Shown: one piece after another, positions 1-9,198 of the stretch
How the letters are laid out: every line of letters starts with the position of its first letter
How positions within the stretch are numbered: the first letter of the stretch is position 1
Source of the DNA: Bryobacterales bacterium
GTDB taxonomy: Bacteria; Acidobacteriota; Terriglobia; Bryobacterales; UBA6623
Assembly (NCBI GenBank): GCA_022826925.1
Contig: JAJDTX010000027.1
Coordinates: forward strand, 1 to 64,000
Length of the DNA stretch: 64,000 nt
Reading direction: 5' to 3'
The notes under the pieces: model-generated
The model's input: only the letters and a program-made list of their open reading frames with translations
Told to the model about the DNA's origin: nothing
Database searches by the model: none
Translations under genes and position numbers: made by a program

Positions 1-3000
1 CCCACAGACTGCTGCCAAAACCCTTCCCAACCGCTCCGTCTGCCCCTGCTGCAAATCACAAATAATCCGGCAAAACGCCCTCTCCTGCCGCCGGAATATT
101 CCGAAAAACTACCGCCGGAATATTCCGCCTCTCTACACCGCTCCTCGCGGATTTCCGCATCGACCTGCGCCGTATGCTCTCGCGCCTCCAGCTGGTGAAG
201 CAGGCGGTCATCGCCATCCAGAAGTTGGGAGACGTTCTCGTATAGAGTGCGGAAGAACACATTCGTCGAGTTTTCTCCCGCGGTGCCAGCGCCGCTGGCA
301 CGACGCCATTCGAGAACTGAACTGTCGATTCGGTAACCCGTGCGATCGCCGTCGAGGTCCGTCGGCTCGACGTAGCCATACACAGTTAGCACACTCAAAA
401 TGTCGTCGATTACCGCGTTGTAGACTGCTTGGTCAAACTTCGCAGGGAAGTGGGGGTTGCCTTGGCCCCACGTCGCCTCAGACTTGAGGTGCCGCCCGAA
501 AACCGAACGGTGGGAAATGTGTAGGGTCCGGAGGTCCCGCGGACGGCTGCGGGAGCTCGGCCGCGGAATCATGTAAGCGTGGGAGAAAAGGCGTTCTTCC
601 TCCGACAGACCCCATGGCTCTTTCAGTTCGTTGAAGCTCCGGTTGCGGATTTGCTCGTGGAAGTTCGGATCGAGGTAGATCGTCTTGACGCACAGTGCCT
701 TGCGCATGCGGTCGAGGAGTTCAGTCACGATTTCCGCGCGCTGCTCCGGCGCTATGGAACCGAGCAGCGCGTGCCCCTTCCGCCATTCCTCCTCGTCCCG
801 GCAGCAATCCATGAGGTCCCGATATCCAATCTCCAAGAGTTCCAATTGCTCCAGATTCGGGTTGGTGATTCGCCAGCCGCGCTGCAGGTCAAAGTAGAGC
901 CGATAGCCCAAGACGTCGCGAAGTGTCTTGAGCGTGTTCTGGGCCTTGATGCCCTTGGCTTCGGGGTTGGCGGCGTAGTCGGTCGCGTCTAAGTGCAGAT
1001 GCTCAAGTACCCGCTGGGTCAACACATCGTCAGTGAGACGCCCGCCAGACATCGCTCCCATCGCCGCGAGCAATGCACCCCGGAGCAGCAGAATCTGGAT
1101 GAAGTCGTTGAAATGTCCAGCTTGAAGGCTGGCGTCCTGCCGATTGTCCGTGAATGCGAGGAGCTTCTTCGACTGTTCATCCAGATCGGTTCCAATGAGG
1201 TGTTTCAGGGAAGCAAGCGCAAGTACTGTCGTGGCCGAACTGCGGCCCTCGCTCGAGAGGCCGGAGAGCTTGCTCAGGTCGCTGCGAACACTGCCGTCGT
1301 AGTACGCGGCGCACTTGGGGTTGAGGCAGAATCGGAACGAGCCCGGAATGAACCACGCGGGCAGGCCCTCACTGGCGACGCGGCCGCGCGTATCCACGTG
1401 CACGCCGATCGGCCGGTAACGCCCGAAGTGGGGCTTGAGCCGCGCCACTCCGCCTGGAAATTCCAGCCAGTCCTCGGGGTAGTGGCCTTCCACGTCTGTG
1501 GGGTCGAATTCCCCCGAACGGTCCGGCATCAGGTAGCCGAAAGAGAATTCCTCGTCCTCGTTGGACCGCTCGGAGAGGTCGCGCGGTTCGAATAGGTCAG
1601 GCTGCTTGGCGACGAGCTTTGCCCAGACTGGAAAGTACTCCTGACCGCACTCGCGGCAGAAGCAGAGCGTAAAGAGGGGGCGATTCCGGTCCCCTGGCTT
1701 GAACTGCTGCCCTTCGAGCGTCAAGTATCGCTCGCTCGGCGCTTCCAACGTGGAATACGCGTTCCAAGCGCCGCTGATGAACTGATGGAGGCGGAACGCA
1801 AAGAAGCTGCGGCCGCTGTCGTCGCGACTCTGGTAGGCCGCGAGCAAGAATTGAGCGAGGTAGCCTCGGCACGTCTCGACCGCGAGGCCACTGGCGTCAG
1901 AGAGCTTGTCGGAAGCCTCTATCACAGTCAGCGGCCGCGAGATGCGTACAAGCTGCCCATCCTGATCTTCCAGGCCGAGGTTCCGCTCCACCCAAGCTGC
2001 AGCGGAATGGCTCGAGAGTTCGTGGTGGGTCGGCCGTGACGGCACACCCGCCTCGATGGCCCGCCTCAGGCTGGGGCCGTCAACGGGCGTATCGCCTTCT
2101 GTTACGGGTTCGAGGGTTTCAGTTATGACGTTCTCGGCGCTGACCAGCGTCCCGAACAACCGGCTGGCAATCTCAGCAACCGCTGCGTTCCGATCCTTGG
2201 CCGATCCCTCGGATGCCATGGTCGCCGATGTGCCGATGCAGAGGAGGTCTTCGTTGAAACGCTCACGCACGCGTCGAACCAGCATGGCGACGTCGGCGCC
2301 CTGCCGGCCGCGGTAGGTGTGCAGTTCGTCCAGTACTAGGAAGCGAAGCCCGGTAGCGTGGTCACGAACAGCCTTGTCGCTCTCCAGAAACCTGGTCATG
2401 ATGAGCTCGAGCATGACGTAGTTCGTGAGCAGGATGTCGGGAGGATTCTTCGCAATCCGTTCGCGATCCGCGTTCGACTCCTGGCCGGTGTAGCGTGCGA
2501 AGGTCACGGGCTCCTTACCTTCGCTGTAACCGAGCCGAAGGTACTTCACCAGCTCCTCGAGCTGGCTATTGCACAGCGCATTCATCGGATAGACGACGAT
2601 GGCCGTGATGCCCTTGCAGGGATCGCCACTCCTCTTCCGGCGCAACACGTCGTCCACGATGGGGATGAAATAGCCGAGCGATTTGCCCGAACCCGTCCCT
2701 GTTGTCAACACGTAGCTCTTGCAGTGCCGGGCGATCTCGATGGCGTCGGCTTGGTGCTTGTGCAACCGGAGGCGTTTGCCAAACGTATCGCCCGCGTCCT
2801 TGAGCCGGAAGATCTTTGCACATTGCTCGTCGAGCGTGCCGTTCGAGACGAGATCGTCGATGTACCCACCGGCGACGAAATTGGGATTCAGCTGGATCAG
2901 AGGCGCGGGCCAGAAACGACCGCCGGCGTATGCCTCATCAACAGCCTGGCGGATGTCATTCGCCCGGATAGTCGTAAAGCTCCGGGAGAAGCGTTCGTAG

Positions 3001-3038
3001 TCCGAGACGAGTTCATCGCGGAACGTGAAGACGTCCAT
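1..3038 (-). CDS. DEAD/DEAH-box SF2 helicase, 3' end outside the window
   Basis: The reading frame is open for 1012 codons from an ATG at 3038 to the left edge; I checked every codon for stops. It has a Walker A motif TGTGSGKS near residue 116, a DELH box near residue 239, GTSATM (motif III) near residue 280, and an REHTAQV motif near residue 952. This layout fits the large helicases related to YprA/MrfA/DrmA that often carry a DUF1998 tail and sit in defence islands. The expected next helicase motifs (a CSPTMELG-like motif V and QRxGRAGR) do not appear in the roughly 50 residues left after REHTAQV. The protein there becomes low-complexity and contains a repeated EYSGG, so the gene may be interrupted at the edge. 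It lies about 130 bp downstream of AbiEii on the same strand. The class is firm; the specific defence system is not determined. Confidence 0.85.
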   Translation of the reverse strand, partial: MDVFTFRDELVSDYERFSRSFTTIRANDIRQAVDEAYAGGRFWPAPLIQLNPNFVAGGYIDDLVSNGTLDEQCAKIFRLKDAGDTFGKRLRLHKHQADAIEIARHCKSYVLTTGTGSGKSLGYFIPIVDDVLRRKRSGDPCKGITAIVVYPMNALCNSQLEELVKYLRLGYSEGKEPVTFARYTGQESNADRERIAKNPPDILLTNYVMLELIMTRFLESDKAVRDHATGLRFLVLDELHTYRGRQGADVAMLVRRVRERFNEDLLCIGTSATMASEGSAKDRNAAVAEIASRLFGTLVSAENVITETLEPVTEGDTPVDGPSLRRAIEAGVPSRPTHHELSSHSAAAWVERNLGLEDQDGQLVRISRPLTVIEASDKLSDASGLAVETCRGYLAQFLLAAYQSRDDSGRSFFAFRLHQFISGAWNAYSTLEAPSERYLTLEGQQFKPGDRNRPLFTLCFCRECGQEYFPVWAKLVAKQPDLFEPRDLSERSNEDEEFSFGYLMPDRSGEFDPTDVEGHYPEDWLEFPGGVARLKPHFGRYRPIGVHVDTRGRVASEGLPAWFIPGSFRFCLNPKCAAYYDGSVRSDLSKLSGLSSEGRSSATTVLALASLKHLIGTDLDEQSKKLLAFTDNRQDASLQAGHFNDFIQILLLRGALLAAMGAMSGGRLTDDVLTQRVLEHLHLDATDYAANPEAKGIKAQNTLKTLRDVLGYRLYFDLQRGWRITNPNLEQLELLEIGYRDLMDCCRDEEEWRKGHALLGSIAPEQRAEIVTELLDRMRKALCVKTIYLDPNFHEQIRNRSFNELKEPWGLSEEERLFSHAYMIPRPSSRSRPRDLRTLHISHRSVFGRHLKSEATWGQGNPHFPAKFDQAVYNAVIDDILSVLTVYGYVEPTDLDGDRTGYRIDSSVLEWRRASGAGTAGENSTNVFFRTLYENVSQLLDGDDRLLHQLEAREHTAQVDAEIREERCREAEYSGGSFSEYSGGRRGRFAGLFVICSRGRRSGWEGFWQQSV
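88..127. repeat. Two copies of a 16-bp repeat containing a 12-bp palindrome
   Basis: The 16-mer CCGCCGGAATATTCCG occurs at 88-103 and again at 112-127. Each copy contains the perfect palindrome CGGAATATTCCG. The copies lie inside the helicase reading frame, exactly where the protein stops resembling a helicase, so they may belong to an inserted element. Confidence 0.7.
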
Positions 3039-3168
3039 CAGGCATTCTCCTGTTGATCAGACCGCACGCACAGGACGAGCCAAGAAAAGGCGGACGCATG
3101 GAATTGGTCGGTCAATGTGATGTACCACCCTACAGAATCGGATCTCGAGGCTCCGTTTGGCTATTAGT

Positions 3169-4212
3169 TCAGGTTCCGTTTATTGTGGCCTCGGCAACTC
3201 GAAGCTGATCTGTGACCCATCCAAAGTCCGGGGCCTCGCCTAAGATCATGCCTTGCATTGCCCTGTAGTCCCGTTCGATCACCGCACGCAGTTCCGCTTG
3301 AGGAACCAGTCTCACCGATCCGGGAACGGCTTCTTCGAACCGCTTCCAAGCCTGCCGGAACGCGACCAGATTGTGGTTCCTAACCGCATCCAGCAGATGG
3401 GTGTCGCCCATTGCCAAACGGCCGACTTCGGTCGCCGTGATCATCGCAACATCATAGTAGTGACGGGAGATGCGGTCCTTGTCGGCGGGCAGGCGCCCGC
3501 TGTCCCGGTATCCGCAATGCGCACCGTGCAGGATCAACAGCTTTTCCCAATAGGTGCGCTGGGGTGAGATCACCCTAATGCCCTCCGATGCAAACGACCA
3601 GTCCGGGAGTTCGACGCTGATAAAGGGAGCGATCCCGCAGGCTTGGCTGGGTTCGAGCGCCGACCTCGCTCCCGCCTCGATCTTCACACGAGGCGCCACA
3701 TACGTGACGCCGCCGCGTGGAAAAAGGGTGGAGTACTCAACAAAGAGCGTCTGTCCGTCGACGTCGCTCTCATCCGGAACGATCTGACAGTCTGCCGAGA
3801 GTTCGTCGATTCGGCTCGCCAGAGCAGTCCGCAAGGTTCCACGAATGTACCCGCTGCACGCCGACCTGAGTTCGTTGAATAGTGCGGCCCGCTTCTTGTT
3901 CGAAAGCTGGCTCGCAACGGTCGGGTCGCGCTCTCCTTCGAAGCCAAGACCTTCGCGGGACACCACGAGATCGATGTCCTCGGAGAACCGGTTGATCAGC
4001 CCAAACGCCTTGGAAAGGGACGTCCCCCCTTTGAAGAGCAACCTCGGATGCCGCTCGGGACGCCGATTGAACAGTGTGTCGAGCACTAGGCAAACCCAGA
4101 AGTCCTTCTCCACATAGCCCGGCAACGTATCGAGGCGGGAAGCCGCCGCTTCGAAGACATCCCGCCTGTCCCGCTCCGGCAGGGCGAGGAGCGAGTCGAA
4201 GCCTCCGGTCAT
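3169..4212 (-). CDS. abiEii: Nucleotidyltransferase toxin AbiEii (type IV TA / abortive infection)
   Basis: A 347-residue protein with the signature of AbiEii nucleotidyltransferases: GGTSLSK at residues 62-68, followed by RFSEDIDL at 75-82. Members of this family act as toxins that transfer nucleotides to cellular targets and cause abortive infection on phage attack. The ATG at 4212 is chosen because it overlaps the stop codon of the upstream AbiEi gene (ATGA overlap), as usual for this pair, and the family domain starts soon after it. The longer in-frame extension upstream overlaps abiEi and has no family similarity. It shares an operon with abiEi; the helicase may be downstream in the same transcript. 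Confidence 0.9.
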   Translation of the reverse strand: MTGGFDSLLALPERDRRDVFEAAASRLDTLPGYVEKDFWVCLVLDTLFNRRPERHPRLLFKGGTSLSKAFGLINRFSEDIDLVVSREGLGFEGERDPTVASQLSNKKRAALFNELRSACSGYIRGTLRTALASRIDELSADCQIVPDESDVDGQTLFVEYSTLFPRGGVTYVAPRVKIEAGARSALEPSQACGIAPFISVELPDWSFASEGIRVISPQRTYWEKLLILHGAHCGYRDSGRLPADKDRISRHYYDVAMITATEVGRLAMGDTHLLDAVRNHNLVAFRQAWKRFEEAVPGSVRLVPQAELRAVIERDYRAMQGMILGEAPDFGWVTDQLRVAEATINGT

Positions 4213-4832
4213 ACGGCAACGGCCTGATCGCTCGCGATACTGCGCGCCAATGGCAATGCCCACCCAGGCAGGTCGCGGCTGTTGCGCAACAGGTCGAACT
4301 TCACCTTGTCGGGAAGATGACGATTCAGCGTCGAGACGATCTCTCCGTCTGCGGCTGCGCGGGGACCCAGCCACCGAAGCGCCTGAACCACTGGCGCTGC
4401 GGGTCTACCCGCCCACTGCATGACACTCGGACCGGCGTGCCGAAATCGGACGGTTCTTCCATCGATCTTGAGCGTCCGCGAGTGGCCATCCGTCACGTAG
4501 CTGGCCTTCGCGGGCACTGCGTTAGTGAGGCCCAGATTATTCGCGGCTACGAGACCGTCCGGCATTATCCGCACGCCATCCCGCCGTGCCAGCGCTGCAA
4601 TGGCGGCATCCAGATCGGCCGGCGCGGGGCCATTCAGCACATTACTAGTCCTCGGCACGTCGTATAAGCCATGGCCAACACGGCGCAGCCGTCCCGCCTT
4701 GGCGAGACGCGACAGGGCTTGGTCGACGGCCTCGCGGCTACCGAGATCTAGGAAGTCTTTCGGCGTGCACACCCACCTTCCGCGATCATGGACGGACACC
4801 CTCTGCACGATCTTGTCGGCGATTCCGGTCAT
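4209..4832 (-). CDS. abiEi: AbiEi-type antitoxin / transcriptional repressor
   Basis: A 207-residue protein with an N-terminal winged-helix-like region (residues about 10-65, including FLDLGSREAVDQALSRL and GLYDVPR) and a C-terminal AbiEi antitoxin domain. Its gene overlaps abiEii by four bases. In characterised AbiE systems the N-terminal domain binds inverted repeats in its own promoter. Here a perfect 14-bp palindrome lies about 30 bases upstream of the start, which fits negative autoregulation. The position (first gene of the pair, smaller than the toxin) and length match the family. Confidence 0.88.
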   Translation of the reverse strand: MTGIADKIVQRVSVHDRGRWVCTPKDFLDLGSREAVDQALSRLAKAGRLRRVGHGLYDVPRTSNVLNGPAPADLDAAIAALARRDGVRIMPDGLVAANNLGLTNAVPAKASYVTDGHSRTLKIDGRTVRFRHAGPSVMQWAGRPAAPVVQALRWLGPRAAADGEIVSTLNRHLPDKVKFDLLRNSRDLPGWALPLARSIASDQAVAV

Positions 4833-4863
4833 TGGACTGCACCCCTCTTGGTTGGGCGTTTCC

Positions 4864-4877
4864 TGACACTAGTGTCA
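4864..4877. promoter_or_regulatory. Palindromic operator upstream of abiEi
   Basis: TGACACTAGTGTCA is a perfect 14-bp inverted repeat. It lies between the abiEi start (4832) and an AT-rich patch (4878-4902) that reads TATAGT/TATAGA on the minus strand and could serve as the -10 region. No good -35 is visible. The likely role is binding of AbiEi for autoregulation; this is inferred from position and from known AbiE operons. Confidence 0.6.
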
Positions 4878-6025
4878 GATATCTATACTATATATCTTAC
4901 CCTATTGACGTGGACACCTTCCTGTGGGAAGCAAGTCGGTCTAACGGTGTTCGGTGGAGCGGTGTCCGAGAGGTCGCCAACTTTACGGGACCGGGGAAAT
5001 GCACTTGGCATCGCTTCCACACCCATTTGCTTGAGTCGTCAGGAGACAATCAGCGTCAGGCCGGCACAGTCTCTGCTGCCCATAGCAGTCACCGCTCGGC
5101 ACGTGCCCAACTCTGAGCGCCTGAACCTGACGCCGGTTGACTGCCCTTAGAGCACGAGGCCGAATTCTTGTTCCTAGCCAGGCCTGCGCGCAACTGCTCC
5201 ATCTACCTGAGCCTGAACAGTAGGTTCTGAACGAGCGTTATTGTGACAGTTAGGGGTAGCTGAAAACCGCCTTACGTGACATATCCTGGACCGCGCGCGA
5301 GCAACTGCCAGCGATGTGCGTCCCCGGGATCCTAGGGTCACAACCGTCCCCATCTGCGTGACGCCGCACTGGCCCGGCTGTAGGCACCGTCTACACCGAT
5401 GGGTGCTATTGCTGCCGGTCCACCGCGAGGGCCACAGTGTCATCTCGCGCGCCTGGGCGATCGTCTCTCAATAACGACGCTTCGGAACGCATCCTGCGCG
5501 GCTCGGCCATCGCGCCACGCCAATTTCGGGGCGGGCGGGCCGGCTGGATCCGCGCCTGCTGTGGTCATGGACGCGGAAGGCAACCGCGAACTCAGGCGCG
5601 GCCAGCCGGCTGTGCGCAGTACCAGCCGGAATCGGTCGCTCGGACGTGTCGAAGTGTGTCTCCCAGCCATCCCCTTTGGCAGCCTAGTTCGCGATAGCCA
5701 TCCTAGTCTTCAAGGCCGAGTGTCCGCCGCCTCAACCGGCACCAACCGGAGTGGTCGCTTCGTCAACAGCGGCATGGTTAGGCATGTGATCCAATCGATG
5801 TCCACGAGCCTGCTCATGCGAGCGGCCAGGCCGCGTCAAGCATCACTCTAAAAGCGTCCTCATAGTGCCATGGCAACGGAACATACCACGGTTGACATCC
5901 CTTAGTCCGCGACCACCCCATCCCGCCACAGGTTGAATGACAGGCGATAGGCTCGCTAGCCTAATGGCCTAGGCCTTCTATCCGCGAGCCTAAGTCAGTC
6001 CCGAATTAACCCGGTGAGCCACAAC
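4878..6025. other. Gene-poor 1.15-kb stretch inside the defence island
   Basis: No convincing gene is present. Short open frames occur on both strands but none has coherent composition or family motifs. The only recognisable piece is a short IS66-like fragment at 5464-5526. The stretch looks like decayed mobile DNA. Confidence 0.6.
5464..5526 (+). pseudogene. Possible remnant of an IS66-family transposase (C-terminal motif)
   Basis: The plus-strand frame here reads SLNNDASERILRGSAIA. It resembles the conserved LHNNASERxLRxxAxGRK block near the C-terminus of IS66 transposases. The surrounding frame is short and does not continue into the rest of the domain, so at best this is a small decayed fragment. 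The match rests on a single motif recognised by eye. Confidence 0.35.
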
Positions 6026-7016
6026 ATGCGAAACCCCAAGCAAACTCCCGTCCAGAGTCTCTGGTCGGATCAAGAAAAGACCGTTCGAATTCCGGTGCGC
6101 ATCGGGACTGATGGTCAGATCGACTACTTCTACGGGGGGGGCGCTGCCCAAAATGAAGGAAGGGACTATCGGCGACCTTGTGGTTCCTGAATGGTCGATA
6201 ACCGAGAATAGCGAAGTCTGCCGCCTTCAACAGGACCAAGTCGTAGAATTTCTCCCCGAAGGAAGCGTTGTTATGTTCGCTGTAAACGGTAGCCATGCTC
6301 CTGCTGACCTGAAGCAACACCTTACGCGCGCAGCGACTCCGGGCATGAAGAATCCACACGCAGTTACAGTGACCCTTGACGAGGCACCCGTAGAGTTGCG
6401 TCTCCGAGGGACCAAACCAGCCACTCTAGGGCGTGTGAATTGCTGGATTCCGTCTCTTAAGGCTAGGGCGCGGAGTCTTAACCATGCATACCGGCTAATC
6501 TCAGAGAAGTTCGAGCCGCAGAGGATTTCACACTCGGGTAATGTCTTCGAACTTGGCTACTGTATACAGTCCGATCTATGGGTCTCTCTCGATAGCCTAA
6601 GGAAGACTGTTGTGGCAAAATTTGAAATGCAATTAAGTCGAACTTCGGCTCAGGTTCTCGAACAACTTTCCGCGAGAGTTGGATCGGAGCTTCGAGGATG
6701 TTGGTTAGGCGATCTCCAAACTCCAGAAGTACTGCTCAAGGAGTTAAATGGATGGCAATCACAGTTAAAGCATCATTTTAGTGAATCTGCCCTCGTCGGC
6801 ATCCAGAATGCGCTACACCAACTAAGGCAAATCCTAACCTCGATATCAGATGCCACACCGGAAGAAGACGTCAGACTTATTCATGCGGCTGTGAAGTATC
6901 TGCTGCGTGAGAGCGGTGAAGAACACTACACTAAGCCGTCCGTTGGATTTAATGACGAAGTGCTCGTCGTGCGGACAATCGCAAAGGCGACTCAGCCGCT
7001 GGGAAGCAACGATTGA
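6026..7016 (+). pseudogene. Unknown protein of defence island, split by a frameshift at an 8-G tract
   Basis: Two frames join at a run of eight G at 6134-6141. The first starts at ATG 6026 (MRNPKQTPVQSLWSDQEK), reads IDYFYGGG and stops soon after. The second contains ALPKMKEGTIGDLVVPEW and continues to 7016. Removing one G fuses them into one protein of about 329 residues. I do not recognise the main body. The C-terminal 40 residues (AAVKYLL then GFNDEVLVV) faintly resemble DUF1232. Base composition is visibly more AT-rich than the neighbours, suggesting transfer. It precedes the DUF262 gene by about 260 bases. The frameshift is either a sequencing error, a true mutation or a slippage-controlled switch. 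Confidence 0.65.
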
Positions 7017-7273
7017 CCTTAGGCTTGCACGCGCCCCCGCATCGGACTGGAACAGTCCCACCTCGAGGTGGTTGCGCGATCCGCCACGGGAGGGCCGGGC
7101 TCCAAATGGGCCGGTAACCGCAGCGCCTTCGCTTTCTCCGACTCCCGGCACGGACCCTGCTCTCAAACCAGCACCGGTACCCGTCGCTCCCGCAGCCGGT
7201 CGAACGACTCCGCCGCGAACTGCACCCTAGCCGGAGAGGTCGACGAGCGGCCCGACAAGCGAACATCGAAAAT

Positions 7274-8473
7274 ATGCTATCGATAGGTATGGTGCAAGAG
7301 ATGGATACGGATCAGGGGAACAAATGGTTCGAAGACGATGAGGATGACGGCGGTGCAATCCACATCGACCAGTACGACATCACCTCCGCTCCAAACGACT
7401 TCAACCTCGTCACGCTCGGCAGTTTCATTGATCGCGGTGCGATCAGAATACCTGGATTCCAACGACACTTCGTCTGGGACCTTCGCCGTGCCTCCAGACT
7501 CATTGAATCCCTCATCCTTGGCCTGCCCGTACCGCAATTATTCCTGTACGAGGAATCCCGCAACCGCTTTCTGGTCATAGATGGGCAGCAACGGCTGATG
7601 TCCATCTACTACTTCATCAAACGGCGCTTCCCCCGACGTGAACAACACCAGCACCTGCGAGCCGTCTTCGGCGACGAGGGACACATCCCCGAGGAAGTAC
7701 TGCATGATGATCGCTACTTTCGACCATTCCGATTGCGACTGTCAGGGCCGTACTCGGATCAGCCGAGCAGATTCGACGGCCTGGACTACGACTCACTTGG
7801 TGAGTACCAGGCACACTTCGACTTACGCCCGCTCCGGAACATCGTCGTTAAGCAGGTGTCACCATCGGACGATGATTCCGCAATATTCGAGATATTCAAT
7901 CGCCTAAACACCGGAGGGATGAACCTCCGTCCTCAGGAAATTCGAACCAGCATGTATCATTCCACTTTCTACAAGATGCTGCACGAAATGAATACCGATT
8001 CGACGTGGAGAACACTTCTCGGATCACCTGAACCAGACATTCACCTTAAGGACATTGAGATCCTTCTTCGAGGCTTTGCCATGCTCGTAGATGGCAGTGA
8101 ATACACGCCGTCGATGCTCAGATTCTTGAACCGATTCTCTAAGAAATCTAGGACACACAACGACGAGCAGAATGAATACCTAAGAGAACTGTTTGGGTCC
8201 TTTCTCAACGCGTGCCATACGTTGCCACCCGATGCATTCCTGAACAAGCGCGACAATCGCTTTAACATCATGCTGTACGAGGCCGTCTTCACGGCCGCCT
8301 GTGAGCAGGCCTTTAAGAATCGGCGTCCGGTGACGGGATCATTGCTGCCAGATCGAGTAGGAGCGCTGAAAACGGACTCTGACTTCTCCTCAGCGGCAAC
8401 CTTCAATACGACAAGCACGGCCAACGTAACGACACGCATGTCGAGATCCCGTGAAATTATTGGCGCTCTCTGA
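7274..8473 (+). CDS. DUF262 (GmrSD N-terminal-like) protein
   Basis: A 399-residue protein with the DUF262 fold: IPGFQRHFVWD near residue 59, then VIDGQQRL with the diagnostic DGQQR at 103-107 (ParB/Srx-like NTP-binding motif), and NRLNTGG further on. DUF262 proteins include the GmrS half of type IV restriction enzymes that cut modified DNA. This protein lacks a C-terminal HNH (DUF1524) half, so a nuclease partner is expected; the next gene, 15 bases downstream, is a HEPN protein. ATG 7274 overlaps a 10-bp palindrome CTATCGATAG (7277-7286), so the true start may be one of the downstream in-frame ATGs at 7289 or 7301. Confidence 0.85.
   Translation: MLSIGMVQEMDTDQGNKWFEDDEDDGGAIHIDQYDITSAPNDFNLVTLGSFIDRGAIRIPGFQRHFVWDLRRASRLIESLILGLPVPQLFLYEESRNRFLVIDGQQRLMSIYYFIKRRFPRREQHQHLRAVFGDEGHIPEEVLHDDRYFRPFRLRLSGPYSDQPSRFDGLDYDSLGEYQAHFDLRPLRNIVVKQVSPSDDDSAIFEIFNRLNTGGMNLRPQEIRTSMYHSTFYKMLHEMNTDSTWRTLLGSPEPDIHLKDIEILLRGFAMLVDGSEYTPSMLRFLNRFSKKSRTHNDEQNEYLRELFGSFLNACHTLPPDAFLNKRDNRFNIMLYEAVFTAACEQAFKNRRPVTGSLLPDRVGALKTDSDFSSAATFNTTSTANVTTRMSRSREIIGAL
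7277..7286. promoter_or_regulatory. Short palindrome at the DUF262 start
   Basis: CTATCGATAG is a perfect 10-bp palindrome a few bases inside the first candidate ATG of the DUF262 gene. If translation starts downstream it could be an operator. A 10-mer is weak evidence on its own. Confidence 0.25.
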
Positions 8474-8488
8474 CCAAAGGAATCGAAA

Positions 8489-9037
8489 GTGGACGCCGCG
8501 CCTTCAACTGCTGTGGATCAGCTGCACCAGAATTTTGCAGGATTGCTGTCGGTTCTCGACGAAGCGGGCGAGGTTTCGTTGCGTTCGGTCGCGGACGAGA
8601 ACTTCCGGAAGTCGCTCTTGCTCGCCGCCGCGAGCTATTTCGAGCGCCGAATGACGGAGGCCGTGTTGACGTTTGTTGAAGAGTCGACGAATCAGAACAT
8701 CCGAGTCGTGGAGCTAGTGCGTAGCAAGGCGGTCAGACGCCAATACCATACGTGGTTTCAATGGGAAGGGCATAACGCTAATAGTTTCTACGCGCTATTT
8801 GGAAACGAATTCCGTGAGTTTATGAAGCGCAAGGTTGAAGAGAACAAGCTTGAAGATGCTGTCCGGGCATTTCTTGAACTCGGCAGAGACAGGAATCGCC
8901 TAGTGCATCAAGACTACGGAGTTTTCGTGCTTGAAAAGACGACCGAAGAGATTCATGAACTGTATTGCCGCGCAAGGGACTTCGTTGAGACGGTTCCAGA
9001 CGCCCTGCGCGAATATGACTCCGGTCAGGCAACATAA
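8489..9037 (+). CDS. HEPN-domain putative RNase (MAE_28990/MAE_18760-like)
   Basis: A 182-residue all-alpha protein. It contains the HEPN catalytic motif R-X4-H as RNRLVH (R135 to H140), and has the length and sequence pattern of the MAE_28990/MAE_18760 HEPN-like family. HEPN proteins of this type are usually metal-independent RNases used in toxin-antitoxin and abortive-infection systems. The gene starts with GTG at 8489, 15 bases after the DUF262 stop, implying co-transcription and a functional pair. Phage defence is inferred from the neighbours. Confidence 0.8.
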   Translation: MDAAPSTAVDQLHQNFAGLLSVLDEAGEVSLRSVADENFRKSLLLAAASYFERRMTEAVLTFVEESTNQNIRVVELVRSKAVRRQYHTWFQWEGHNANSFYALFGNEFREFMKRKVEENKLEDAVRAFLELGRDRNRLVHQDYGVFVLEKTTEEIHELYCRARDFVETVPDALREYDSGQAT

Positions 9038-9198
9038 GCGCAGGGTGTGTAGCCGCGTCGATGCAGTTGCAATCGGCATGGCGTGCCGACAAAGAGACGC
9101 CGAACCAAATTTGTTCAGTCTGGGGCCGAGCGACCGTGCCCGAGTCAAGGTGCCGGTCAGCCTAGCGCTAGCGACCTGTGCGACGATAGCGCTCGCCG

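Noticed and set aside
579-3056. Several plus-strand open frames of 84-232 codons under the helicase
   Set aside because: They are antisense shadows of a continuous minus-strand helicase frame with clear motifs.
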